A stretch of 45,684 nt of DNA from a virus. Location of the stretch: positions 1-45,684 of the IMG/VR virus record IMGVR_UViG_3300034684_000191. One strand, given 5' to 3'. Shown here piece after piece: positions 37,175-45,596 of this stretch. The translations under genes and the position numbers were made by a program. The notes under the pieces were generated by a model, which was not told where the DNA came from, searched no databases, and worked only from the letters and a program-made list of their open reading frames with translations. Position 1 is the stretch's first letter; each line of letters begins with the position of its first letter.

Positions 37175-39630
37175 GCAATTATCTGAAAGGCAAGCGCTGC
37201 ATGGTGTGGGCCTTCATGCAGAATGCCCGGATGTACGAGGCATTTGAGAAATATGGCGACCGTCTCGACACGGTGGGTATTTTCACCTTTGAGGTGGACA
37301 GCACCGGGACCATCACCGAAACCGGCACCCCGATTGCCAATATGATGCCCTACATCAACAAGTGGCCCCACATTAAGTGGATGCTGACTGTGATGAACCA
37401 CGGCTATGCCTCCATTTTCGCAGCCCTTCGGAATAATACGAACGGCGCAAAGACCAAGTTCCTCTCGGAACTCACCCGCATCATACAGAAGTACCCGTGG
37501 TGCGCCGGGGTCGACATCGACCTCGAGCAAGGCGGCGGGTACGAAAACCGGCAGGCGGCGAATGAACTGTTCCGGGATATCTACAACACAGTTAAAACCT
37601 ACAACCGCGCAAAGCTCGTCAACATCTGCCTACCCGGTATGACCGGCGTGCAGGGCTCGGTGGGTGGCGAGAACTGGTGCGTGTACGCCGACCTCAATCC
37701 CTACTGCGACACCGCCGCCATCATGAGCTACGGTATGGCATGGGCGGGCTCCGCGCCCGGCCCGGTGTCGCCCCGAAGCTGGCTGGAGGGCATCTACAAC
37801 TACGCCACGCAGGTCATGACCCCGAGCAAGGTGTACTTGGGCTTTCCGGCCTACGGCTGGGAGTGGCAGATCTTCGACACTCCGGCCAATCAGGGGAAGC
37901 AGTATCGCGGCACCTCCAACACCTACTACGCCGCTGAGATTTGGCAGAAGGGCGGGTACAACTTTGCCTCCCGGCAGCAGTACATCCCGTTCGTTTCCTA
38001 TTGGGACGATTATGATAAGGGGCCGTATATATTGCCTTTCATCTACGACTACATGGAGGGGCAAGATTCGGTTTCGAGAACTGGTCCGCTCATAGGCGAC
38101 ACCTATAACCGCCGCCGTTATCTGACCTGTTACGGCAAGGAACAAAGCAGCTCCTTCGGCACCATATACATCGACCGGGACGGCAAGCCGGACAGCTACA
38201 CTGGCAACATGATCATTGGCGATACCACCGCCGCTGTCGCCGCCAATGGCACGGCGACCTACAATTTCTCGGTACCGGCCACCGGCGTGTATGATGTGGC
38301 GGTGCGCATCGGCTTTCCTTTCTGGGATAAAAACGGCATCAACCTGACGCTGGACGGCAGCGCGGTTTCCTTCAACGAAAACCGGATGTGGTGGCCTTAC
38401 TGGAAGCAGAGCCACTGGCGGGCGCTGGCCACCGGGCGCACGCTGTCGGCGGGCCAACACACCATCGTCATCACGGGCGGCGTCCCCGGTTCGGTGTTTT
38501 ACGGCTTTCGGGTGTGCAACAGCTTTTCGCAGGAGTGTTCGGCGGGCAGCGCCAGCTATTCTCTCAAACCGCGCTACTTTAAGGATGTCAACGGCCAGAT
38601 GCGCGCTCCGGCAGAAGGATTCCGGCTCACCACCGAGGTGCTGCGGCGCAAGCCTGACAGCGCATTGGCGTGGTATGAGGACTTTCGCGATCAGCCGCCG
38701 CTTCAAGATTCTTATTGGACGACGCTTTCCGGCAGTTGGCAGGTGTGGCGCGATCCCGATGATTGGACATCTAACCGGCCCTATTGCCAACTTGAGGGTT
38801 CCGGCCAGCTTGCATGGAAGTACAGCGGCTTTTCCGATGTGCACCTTCGGGCGAGGCTGGCGTTCCCGTCCAATGATGCCGGGCGTGCTGGGGTTTTCAT
38901 AGGAAACCTATTCTGCTGCATCAATATCGACAGCCAGCGTGTGGAGCTCTATCAGGGCAGTACGCTGCTAGGGAGCTGGCAGGGCGAGTATTCACGCACC
39001 TCCGATGCCAACATCCGCATAAATCCCAGCATGTATTTGATTGAAATGCGCAAACGCGGTAATCGTGTGCGGGTTTACTCCGGTTCAAGCAATACACTGC
39101 GCTTTACGGCTACTGTTTCAGCTACCTCTGGGTATTGCGGGTTCCAATCGGACGGTCCAGTCAAATGCGAATTATTGCGGCTGGGCGATGCCTGGACATA
39201 CGAACCCTATGAGGCGTTTGATGTGCGGATGCCGGACGGCACAACCAAATCCTATGGCCGGATTGCCCGCAGTGACGTAACATGGGACAACGAGTTTCAA
39301 GTATTCACGCTTTCCTCAGATGTGGAGGAACTATCCACGCGCAGCGAAGAAATCTCCATGGACTATGATTTCTATCACTCGGACGCAATCCGGGTAGCTT
39401 GTGGTGGCAATTATACCGCTGCTGTAATTCCAAGGGATATCAATGTCTGGATATCCCGGCTGTTCTTTGGGGATGCGGACGGCTTCTGTATTGTCTATTA
39501 TCAGGACGTGGACAGCATGGTGTATTGGGCGAATCAAGCAGCCTATCGCTGGGGGCTACGGGGTGTGGCGATCTGGTCGCTGGGACAGGAGGATATGCGG
39601 CTCTGGGAACACATGCCCAAACAAATATAA
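37171..39630 (+). CDS. GH18-like tail fibre/glycoside hydrolase with an internal domain insertion
   Basis: This 819-residue protein has residues 1-300 as a glycoside hydrolase 18 barrel: 'VWAFMQNARMYEAFEKYGDR', the catalytic strand 'CAGVDIDLEQ' (D115, D117, E119 as acid), 'TAAIMSYGMAWAG' and 'PSKVYLGFPAYGWEW'. The barrel does not finish there. A stretch of about 470 residues follows, with two beta-sandwich-like sugar-binding modules ('ATYNFSVPATGVYDVAVRIG' and 'HLRARLAFPSNDAGRAGVFI'). The last 50 residues, 'MVYWANQAAYRWGLRGVAIW' then 'SLGQEDMRLWEHMP', look like the missing final GH18 strand and helix. It probably binds and trims cell-wall glycans at the host surface. Confidence 0.82.
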   Translation: MSNYLKGKRCMVWAFMQNARMYEAFEKYGDRLDTVGIFTFEVDSTGTITETGTPIANMMPYINKWPHIKWMLTVMNHGYASIFAALRNNTNGAKTKFLSELTRIIQKYPWCAGVDIDLEQGGGYENRQAANELFRDIYNTVKTYNRAKLVNICLPGMTGVQGSVGGENWCVYADLNPYCDTAAIMSYGMAWAGSAPGPVSPRSWLEGIYNYATQVMTPSKVYLGFPAYGWEWQIFDTPANQGKQYRGTSNTYYAAEIWQKGGYNFASRQQYIPFVSYWDDYDKGPYILPFIYDYMEGQDSVSRTGPLIGDTYNRRRYLTCYGKEQSSSFGTIYIDRDGKPDSYTGNMIIGDTTAAVAANGTATYNFSVPATGVYDVAVRIGFPFWDKNGINLTLDGSAVSFNENRMWWPYWKQSHWRALATGRTLSAGQHTIVITGGVPGSVFYGFRVCNSFSQECSAGSASYSLKPRYFKDVNGQMRAPAEGFRLTTEVLRRKPDSALAWYEDFRDQPPLQDSYWTTLSGSWQVWRDPDDWTSNRPYCQLEGSGQLAWKYSGFSDVHLRARLAFPSNDAGRAGVFIGNLFCCINIDSQRVELYQGSTLLGSWQGEYSRTSDANIRINPSMYLIEMRKRGNRVRVYSGSSNTLRFTATVSATSGYCGFQSDGPVKCELLRLGDAWTYEPYEAFDVRMPDGTTKSYGRIARSDVTWDNEFQVFTLSSDVEELSTRSEEISMDYDFYHSDAIRVACGGNYTAAVIPRDINVWISRLFFGDADGFCIVYYQDVDSMVYWANQAAYRWGLRGVAIWSLGQEDMRLWEHMPKQI

Positions 39631-39650
39631 CGGTTTTACCTTGGTATAAG

Positions 39651-39680
39651 CGCTTGCTGAATGACGGCAGGCGTTTTTTT
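39651..39680 (+). terminator. rho-independent terminator between fibre and lysis genes
   Basis: CGCTTGC (39651-39657) pairs with GCAGGCG (39667-39673), with one T-G pair, followed by seven Ts. Lysis genes may thus be dosed lower than tail genes. Confidence 0.75.
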
Positions 39681-39709
39681 ACGCAATAAATCAATAGGAG
39701 GTTTTGAGA

Positions 39710-40120
39710 ATGAAGGAAATTTGGAACTGGATTCAAGGTGTTTTTGCTGTCGCTGGGGGCTTTCTCGGCTGGTTTCTAGGCGGGATGGATGGGCTCCTCT
39801 ACGCACTCATCGCATTTGTAGTGGTCGATTACCTAACCGGCGTGATGTGCGCCATTGTAGACAAGCGCTTGTCGAGCAATGTGGGATTTAAAGGGATATT
39901 TCGCAAAGTGCTCATTTTCGTGATGGTTGGCATTGGCCATCTCATCGACAGCCAGATCATTGGTAACGGCAGTGCGCTGCGCACAGCGGTCATCTTCTTT
40001 TATCTGAGTAATGAGGGAATCTCGCTGTTGGAGAACGCCGGGCACATTGGCCTGCCTATTCCCGAAAAACTACGCGACATACTGTCGCAACTTCACAGCT
40101 GCGAGGAGGATGACAAATGA
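39710..40120 (+). CDS. phage holin (TcdE/toxin-secretion family)
   Basis: This 136-residue membrane protein has hydrophobic segments near residues 8-25 ('GVFAVAGGFLGWFLGG'), 28-45 ('LLYALIAFVVVDYLTGVM') and 68-82, with the conserved 'DYLTGVMCAIVDKRLSSNVG' motif of the Clostridium TcdE-type holins. It forms membrane holes that trigger lysis. The ATG at 39710 is 8 bases after ATAGGAGG; TTG at 39704 is too close. It overlaps the endolysin gene by 4 bases. Confidence 0.93.
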   Translation: MKEIWNWIQGVFAVAGGFLGWFLGGMDGLLYALIAFVVVDYLTGVMCAIVDKRLSSNVGFKGIFRKVLIFVMVGIGHLIDSQIIGNGSALRTAVIFFYLSNEGISLLENAGHIGLPIPEKLRDILSQLHSCEEDDK

Positions 40121-41781
40121 AGATATCCTTGCGAATGACTCGCGCAGAGAACACTGCGCATTATGGTGCAGGGCCGGTTACGCTGGACATTGAGGAGTAT
40201 CTTTGCGGCGTCTTGCCCGCCGAGATATACGAGTCCTCCCATATGGAGGCGCTAAAAGCGCAGGCTATTGCCGCTCGAACCTTCGCAGCAAAGCGGGCGC
40301 TGGCAGGAACCGTGATGGATGATACCACCTCATTTCAAGCTTTCCGCTGCTCGCTGCTAAAAAGCAGTCCACGAAGCAGGCAGGCTGTCGAGGAAACGCG
40401 CGGTCAGGTACTCTGCTATGACGGCTCCATCATCGACTGCTTCTATTCTGCCTCAAACGGCGGCGTGACCAAGCGCAGTGGCGATGTATGGAGCCGTCAC
40501 TATCCCTACTATGTGAATAAGACCGACGAATGGGACGCCGCTGCCAATGCGGAAAAGCCCACAAAGGCCAGCCACGGCATTGGACTTAGTCAGATTGGTG
40601 CGATGTGGGCAGCTAAGCAAGGCATCTCCAGCATACAAATTCTAGCTTTTTATTACGACGGCACCGCCATTGTCGGAGATTACGGCAATGGCGGTGTTTT
40701 GTCTCCCGACGAGGGAAATGAAGAAGAAGGAGAGCACAAGATGAATCTGCACAAGCTCATTTTCGTCAACAATGCCTGTTATAAGGCAGGACGCACCATC
40801 ACGCCCCAAGGTATTATGATCCACTCGACCGGCGCGAACAACCCCAACCTTAAAAGATACGTTGGGCCGGACGACGGGTTGCTCGGCAAAAACCAGTATA
40901 ATAATCACTGGAATCAAGATAAGCCGGATGGACGGCAGGTCTGCGTCCATGGCTTCATCGGCAAATTGGCGGACGGTACCATAGCGATCTACCAGACATT
41001 GCCTTGGAACCGCCGGGGCTGGCATGCCGGAGGAACCGCCAACAATACGCACATCTCTTTCGAGATTTGTGAAGATAACCTTACGGATGCATCCTATTTC
41101 AATAAGGTCTATCAGGAAGCGGTGGCGCTCTGCGCCTATCTTTGCAGGATGTACGGTCTGAATGAGAGCAACATCATCTGCCATAGCGAGGGCTACAAAG
41201 AGGGCATAGCGTCCAATCACGCTGATGTCATGCATTGGTTCCCCAAACATGGCAAGTCGATGGACACCTTCCGTGCCGCTGTCAAACAGGCATTGGCCAG
41301 TGGCGGTGGCGTTGTCCCGGAGCCCGAACCCGAACCTGCACCAAATGAAATTGAAGAAGGCGCGCTGGTGGAATTCAAGAGCGATGCCGTTCGGTATTAT
41401 CCCGGCAGCAAGGAAATCCCCGGCTGGGTTATTTCTGATTACTACCACCGTGTGACACAGATAACTTCGGGTGGCAAAACCGTCATCAAAGGCAAGAATC
41501 CTTGTGTACTGCTCGGTAAAAAAATCAAGAAGTCTGGCGGCACTGAGGAAGCGGGCATCAATACATGGGTAGACCGCGAGGTATTAAAAATTGTCAGCAG
41601 TTCCGGAGATTCGACCACCGCTGGCGTCCTTACCTATACTGTGAAAAAGGGCGATACCCTTTGGGGCATTGCCGCTGTAAAACTCGGAAGCGGTACTCGC
41701 TACCCAGAGATTAAGGTGCTCAACGGGCTTACGAGTGATACCATCACGATAGGCCAAAAACTTAATATTCCTAAGAAATGA
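40117..41781 (+). CDS. endolysin: SpoIID-like domain, amidase, LysM
   Basis: This 554-residue lytic enzyme has residues 1-200 as a SpoIID/LytB domain, 'EEYLCGVLPAEIYESSHMEA' with the likely catalytic Glu36, and 'HGIGLSQIGAMWAAKQG'. SpoIID relatives cut glycan strands in sporulating bacteria. Residues 209-400 are an N-acetylmuramoyl-L-alanine amidase with 'GIMIHSTGAN' (zinc ligand His236), 'RRGWHAGGTANNTHISFEIC' and 'HADVMHWFP'. Then come a Pro/Glu linker, an SH3-like part and a C-terminal LysM ('YTVKKGDTLWGIAA'). A strong internal ribosome site suggests a second, shorter product from ATG 40741. It is coupled to the holin. Confidence 0.9.
   Translation: MKISLRMTRAENTAHYGAGPVTLDIEEYLCGVLPAEIYESSHMEALKAQAIAARTFAAKRALAGTVMDDTTSFQAFRCSLLKSSPRSRQAVEETRGQVLCYDGSIIDCFYSASNGGVTKRSGDVWSRHYPYYVNKTDEWDAAANAEKPTKASHGIGLSQIGAMWAAKQGISSIQILAFYYDGTAIVGDYGNGGVLSPDEGNEEEGEHKMNLHKLIFVNNACYKAGRTITPQGIMIHSTGANNPNLKRYVGPDDGLLGKNQYNNHWNQDKPDGRQVCVHGFIGKLADGTIAIYQTLPWNRRGWHAGGTANNTHISFEICEDNLTDASYFNKVYQEAVALCAYLCRMYGLNESNIICHSEGYKEGIASNHADVMHWFPKHGKSMDTFRAAVKQALASGGGVVPEPEPEPAPNEIEEGALVEFKSDAVRYYPGSKEIPGWVISDYYHRVTQITSGGKTVIKGKNPCVLLGKKIKKSGGTEEAGINTWVDREVLKIVSSSGDSTTAGVLTYTVKKGDTLWGIAAVKLGSGTRYPEIKVLNGLTSDTITIGQKLNIPKK
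40727..40743 (+). promoter_or_regulatory. internal ribosome site and start within the endolysin gene
   Basis: AAGGAGA (40727-40733) is spaced 7 bases from the in-frame ATG at 40741. Translation from here gives 346 residues, exactly amidase plus linker plus LysM without the SpoIID domain. The preceding codons encode an acidic linker, so the boundary is a true domain border. Confidence 0.65.
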
Positions 41782-41801
41782 TGCGGAAAGGATAATACAT
41801 G

Positions 41802-41837
41802 GAGGGCGGTTCTTTATGAGCCATCCTCTCTCTTTTT
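41802..41837 (+). terminator. probable terminator after the endolysin gene
   Basis: GAGGGCGGTTC (41802-41812) pairs with GAGCCATCCTC (41818-41828) at 10 of 11 positions counting G-U, followed by TCTCTTTTTA. It ends the lysis unit. Confidence 0.6.
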
Positions 41838-41858
41838 ATCCCCATGGAGGTGATTGCC

Positions 41859-42296
41859 ATGACAGGCGAACAAAAACAGCGCATACAGGATATGCGGCTT
41901 CAGGGGACGACTTACTCACAGATTGCTGAAACGCTCAGCCTTTCGGTGAACACGGTTAAGTCGTTCTGCCGCAGGAATTCCATTAATGCCTGCAACGCTT
42001 CCAACGATACGGGGAACGAAGATAACAAAGAAACATGCAAACAATGCGGCAATCGATTGGTGCAGCTCGCAAAGGGAAAAACCAGAACCTTCTGCAGTGA
42101 CCGGTGCCGATATGCTTGGTGGAATAGCAACCGACACCAGCCGAACCGGAAAGCCTCGCACCGGCTGATCTGTGCTTATTGCGGCAAGGAGTTTATCAGC
42201 TACGGCAATCCGAGCCGTAAATACTGCAGCCACTCCTGCTATACTTCCCATCGTTTTGACCGGAGTCCGGCTGGCAAAGAGGCGGTGCGCTTATGA
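41859..42296 (+). CDS. HTH and zinc-finger protein ahead of the recombinases
   Basis: This 145-residue protein has residues 1-45 as a sigma-region-4-like helix-turn-helix ('EQKQRIQDMRLQGTTYSQIA', 'ETLSLSVNTVKSFCRRNSI'). Two treble-clef-like zinc fingers follow ('CKQCGNRL' with 'TFCSDRCRYAWW', 'ICAYCGKEF' with 'KYCSHSCYTSH'). Such proteins regularly precede SHOCT-like and serine recombinase genes on Firmicute mobile elements and may control or assist recombination. The ATG at 41859 follows GGAGGTGATT by 8 bases; ATG 41844 lies upstream of that site. It is coupled to the next gene by ATGA. Confidence 0.75.
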   Translation: MTGEQKQRIQDMRLQGTTYSQIAETLSLSVNTVKSFCRRNSINACNASNDTGNEDNKETCKQCGNRLVQLAKGKTRTFCSDRCRYAWWNSNRHQPNRKASHRLICAYCGKEFISYGNPSRKYCSHSCYTSHRFDRSPAGKEAVRL

Positions 42297-42463
42297 CAGG
42301 CGAGCAATTCGACCGCGAAAAAAACTATGGCGCGGCGATGGCGATCACGCGTTTGATGCTCTCTAAGGGGCTGATCAGCGAGAAAGACTACCGTAAAATT
42401 GATACAATTTACAAGGCAAAATATCGCCCTGTAATCGGCGCTTTACCATCGGAAAACCCTTGA
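42293..42463 (+). CDS. SHOCT-like small protein
   Basis: This 56-residue protein begins 'MTGEQFDREKNYGAAMAITR' and has 'MLSKGLISEKDYRKIDTIYK', the short-helix pair of SHOCT domains, ending 'YRPVIGALPSENP'. Small proteins like this commonly lie directly before tandem serine recombinases on gut Firmicute elements. Their function is unknown; oligomerisation or accessory recombination roles have been suggested for the domain. It overlaps the upstream stop by 4 bases. Confidence 0.7.
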   Translation: MTGEQFDREKNYGAAMAITRLMLSKGLISEKDYRKIDTIYKAKYRPVIGALPSENP

Positions 42464-42536
42464 CTTTTCGGGCTTTCAGAGTGATGAATGTAATGCAGAA
42501 TCATTCGATTCAAGCACCCGGAAAGGAGGTTTTTTT

Positions 42537-43889
42537 ATGCGAGTGATAACGAAACTCGAACCCATAGCGCCGCCTATGCCAAGGCGAAAACGCGTGGCTG
42601 CTTATGCTCGCGTTTCAAGCGGAAAAGATGCGATGCTCCACTCATTGTCCGCTCAGGTCAGTTATTACAGCGACTATATCCAGCGGCACGGCGAATGGGA
42701 GTATGTCGGCGTATATGCCGATGAAGCGTTTACCGGTACAAAGGATGACAGACCGGAGTTTCAGCGGTTGGTAAACGACTGTAGAAACGGAGAAATCGAC
42801 ATGGTCATTACCAAGTCCATCGCAAGGTTTGCGCGTAATACGGTGACCATGCTGGAAATCGTTCGAGAGCTAAAGCTGCTCAGTATCGACGTCTACTTTG
42901 AAAAAGAGAATATTCACTCTCTCAGCGGGGATGGCGAGTTAATGCTCACCATCCTCGCTTCTTACGCACAGGAGGAAAGCCGCTCAGTTTCTGAAAACTG
43001 TAAATGGCGAATCAGAAAACGCTTTGCCCAAGGCGAACTGGTCAGCCTGCGTTTTATGTTTGGTTACCGCATTGAAAAAGGCGAGGTAGAAGTTGACCCG
43101 GAGACGGCGGATATCGTTCGGATGATTTTTGAGGACTATATCGGCGGTATGGGTGGAAGCTTGATTGCCAGAAAGTTGCGTGAGATGGGCGTACCTGCCC
43201 TGCGTGGCGGGACTTGGAACGCAGAGCGTGTGGTGGCGATTATTAAGAATGAAAAATATACCGGAAACGCGCTTTTGCAGAAAAAATATGTAGCTGACCA
43301 CCTGGCGAAAAAGGAGGTCTGGAATAAGGGGCGGCTTCCGCAGTATTATGCTGAGGATACACATCCCGCCATCATCGATATGGAAACCTTTGAGATGGCG
43401 CAGGAAATTATGGAGCGACGCAGGAGCCGGTTTGGGAACAAAAAAGGGGTAACGCCCAAAAGCTACCCTTTCACCGGAAAAATCGTCTGCGAAGGTTGCG
43501 GAAAGAACTACAAACGGAAGGTCGCCGGGGACAAACCGTACTGGCAATGCTCCACCTTCCTTCAAGAAGGCAAGGATTGCTGCCCCGCCAAGCAAATTCC
43601 CGAGGATATCCTCCATACAGTGACCGCAGAAGTTCTCGGGCTTATGGATTTTGAAGCTGAGACGTTTACAGATCGTATTGCCGGGATACGGGTACCGGAA
43701 GCAAACAAGTTAGTGTTCGTATTCCGCGACGGGCATTTGACGGAGCAGGTCTGGCACGATCGTTCCCGTGCCGATAGCTGGACGGAGGAAATGAAGCAAA
43801 TTGCCCGTGACCGTATGACGCCCGAATTGCGCGAGGCTTCCCGCCAGCGCATGCATGAAATTAATAGGAACAGGAGGAAGCGCATATGA
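42537..43889 (+). CDS. large serine recombinase 1
   Basis: This 450-residue protein has an N-terminal resolvase domain with 'VAAYARVSSGKDAMLHSLSA' (Ser27 the nucleophile) and 'ITKSIARFARNTVTMLEIVR'. A recombinase domain follows ('FGYRIEKGEVEVDPETADIV'), then the zinc ribbon 'IVCEGCGKNYKRKV' with 'YWQCSTFLQEGKDCCPAKQI'. The C-terminus is short, without the long coiled coil of the second enzyme. These enzymes cut and join attachment sites. GGAGG lies 8 bases upstream. The stop overlaps the second recombinase by 4 bases, so both are made together. Confidence 0.92.
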   Translation: MRVITKLEPIAPPMPRRKRVAAYARVSSGKDAMLHSLSAQVSYYSDYIQRHGEWEYVGVYADEAFTGTKDDRPEFQRLVNDCRNGEIDMVITKSIARFARNTVTMLEIVRELKLLSIDVYFEKENIHSLSGDGELMLTILASYAQEESRSVSENCKWRIRKRFAQGELVSLRFMFGYRIEKGEVEVDPETADIVRMIFEDYIGGMGGSLIARKLREMGVPALRGGTWNAERVVAIIKNEKYTGNALLQKKYVADHLAKKEVWNKGRLPQYYAEDTHPAIIDMETFEMAQEIMERRRSRFGNKKGVTPKSYPFTGKIVCEGCGKNYKRKVAGDKPYWQCSTFLQEGKDCCPAKQIPEDILHTVTAEVLGLMDFEAETFTDRIAGIRVPEANKLVFVFRDGHLTEQVWHDRSRADSWTEEMKQIARDRMTPELREASRQRMHEINRNRRKRI

Positions 43890-45469
43890 GTCAGGCACGG
43901 GTTACGGTAATACCGCCAAGGTTAAATTTGCAACTGGTTCCGTTTAGCACGGAATATGTGAGAAAGCGTGTGGCTGCCTATGCGCGTGTTTCCACCGATA
44001 CCGAGGAGCAGCTTTCCAGCTACGAGGCGCAGGTTGACCATTATACCCGCCATATACAGGCAAACGATGAATGGGAATTCGTGAAGGTCTACACCGATGA
44101 GGGTATCTCAGCGACCTCCACCGCCAAACGGGACGGCTTCAAGCAGATGGTACAGGATGCGCTGGACGGCAAAATCAACCTCATCATCACAAAGTCGGTG
44201 AGCCGGTTTGCCCGAAACACGGTGGACAGTTTGACCACCGTCCGGCAGCTAAAGGAAAAAGGTGTGGAGGTTTATTTCGAGAAAGAAAATATCTACACGC
44301 TGGACAGCAAGGGCGAGCTACTCATCACCATCATGTCGTCGCTGGCACAGGAAGAAAGCCGCTCCATTTCAGAAAACGTTACATGGGGGCAGCGTAAGCG
44401 GATGCAGGACGGCAAAGTCACCCTTCCATACAAACGCTTCCTCGGTTACGAAAAAGGTGAGGACGGTCTGCCAAAGATTGTGGAATCCGAGGCAGTCACT
44501 GTCCGGATGATTTACAGGCTGTTCCTCGAAGGGAAAACGCCTTCATGGATTGCAAAGCATCTGACCGAGGTAGGCATTCTGACGCCAGCGCGTAAAACAG
44601 TCTGGCAGTCCACCACTGTTCTCAGTATTCTGCAAAACGAGAAATACAAGGGCGATGCGATTCTGCAAAAGACATTCTGCGTGGATTTTCTCACAAAAAA
44701 GATGAAGGTAAACGAGGGCGAAGTTCCACAGTATTATGTAGAAAACAGTCATCCGGCTATCGTCACGCCGGAGACCTTCGATATGGTGCAGCACGAACTC
44801 AGCCAGCGCAAAGACAACCGGGGATACAAAGCCAGCGACAGCCCGTTCTCCGGCAAAGTTATCTGCGGCGAGTGCGGAGGGACTTACGGCTCGAAGGTCT
44901 GGCATTCCACCAGCAAATATCGCCGCACCGTTTGGCAGTGCAACCATAAATACAAAGGCAAAAAGTGCAGCACGCCGCACCTCTATGAAACCGCACTGCA
45001 GAAAGCTTTTGTGGAGGCGTTCAATCAGCTCATTGAAAATAAGGACGAGGTTTTACAGGATTATGAAGCTGTGATTTTGACGCTGACCGATACCTCCTCC
45101 CTTGAAAAAAGACAAGCGGAGCTAAAAAGCGAATATGATATCGTCATGGAACTTATGCGAAAAAGCGTGGAAGAAAACGCCCGCACCGTTCTCGACCAAA
45201 ATGAGTACAACCAGCGATATACCGCTTTGATGGAACGCTACGAGGCCGCGCAAACCGGCATTGCTGACATCAACGATAAAATGCTGGAGCGCACCGCCAA
45301 GCGGGAGAAGATAACACGCTTTCTTGATAATATGAAATGCCACGATAAGCTGCTTACCGAGTTTGATGAAAAACTCTGGCTTGCCACCGTCGATTCGGTG
45401 ACTGTCCACTCCGAAAGCGAAATGACAGTTACCTTTAAGGACGGCAGCGAGGTCACGGTGGAGATATAG
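43886..45469 (+). CDS. large serine recombinase 2 (likely the main integrase)
   Basis: This 527-residue protein has a resolvase domain 'RVAAYARVSTDTEEQLSSYE' (Ser36) and 'ITKSVSRFARNTVDSLTTVR', a recombinase domain 'VESEAVTVRMIYRLFLEGKT', and the zinc ribbon 'KVICGECGGTYGSKVWHS' with 'WQCNHKYKGKKCSTPH'. The C-terminal coiled coil (about 395-480, 'KRQAELKSEYDIVMELMRKS') matches the control arm that large serine integrases use for direction. Its position at the element's edge, before a terminator, fits integrase next to an attachment site. Both recombinases look intact. Confidence 0.93.
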   Translation: MSQARVTVIPPRLNLQLVPFSTEYVRKRVAAYARVSTDTEEQLSSYEAQVDHYTRHIQANDEWEFVKVYTDEGISATSTAKRDGFKQMVQDALDGKINLIITKSVSRFARNTVDSLTTVRQLKEKGVEVYFEKENIYTLDSKGELLITIMSSLAQEESRSISENVTWGQRKRMQDGKVTLPYKRFLGYEKGEDGLPKIVESEAVTVRMIYRLFLEGKTPSWIAKHLTEVGILTPARKTVWQSTTVLSILQNEKYKGDAILQKTFCVDFLTKKMKVNEGEVPQYYVENSHPAIVTPETFDMVQHELSQRKDNRGYKASDSPFSGKVICGECGGTYGSKVWHSTSKYRRTVWQCNHKYKGKKCSTPHLYETALQKAFVEAFNQLIENKDEVLQDYEAVILTLTDTSSLEKRQAELKSEYDIVMELMRKSVEENARTVLDQNEYNQRYTALMERYEAAQTGIADINDKMLERTAKREKITRFLDNMKCHDKLLTEFDEKLWLATVDSVTVHSESEMTVTFKDGSEVTVEI

Positions 45470-45489
45470 AAAACCAATGAAACAATGAT

Positions 45490-45535
45490 GCCCGTGAAAA
45501 TGGCGAAAACGCCACTTTCACGGGCCCTTTTTGTT
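45490..45535 (+). terminator. strong rho-independent terminator after the recombinases
   Basis: GCCCGTGAAA-TGGC (45490-45504) pairs with GCCA-TTTCACGGGC (45511-45526), followed by CCTTTTTG. It probably marks the right end of the prophage genes. Confidence 0.9.
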
Positions 45536-45541
45536 TTGAGA

Positions 45542-45596
45542 TTGACAAAAATCGAGTTTATGATATAATAATAACATTGACAACGTTGTTATCAAT
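45542..45596 (+). promoter_or_regulatory. right-flank promoter with near-palindromic operator
   Basis: TTGACA (45542-45547), a 16-base spacer and TATAAT (45564-45569) form a consensus promoter. Six bases later lies ATTGACAACGTTGTTATCAA (45576-45595, the final T at 45596), an imperfect 21-bp palindrome like TetR-family operators. No ORF over 26 codons follows in the 88 bases to the window end, so the controlled gene is outside or was separated by integration. Confidence 0.7.
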
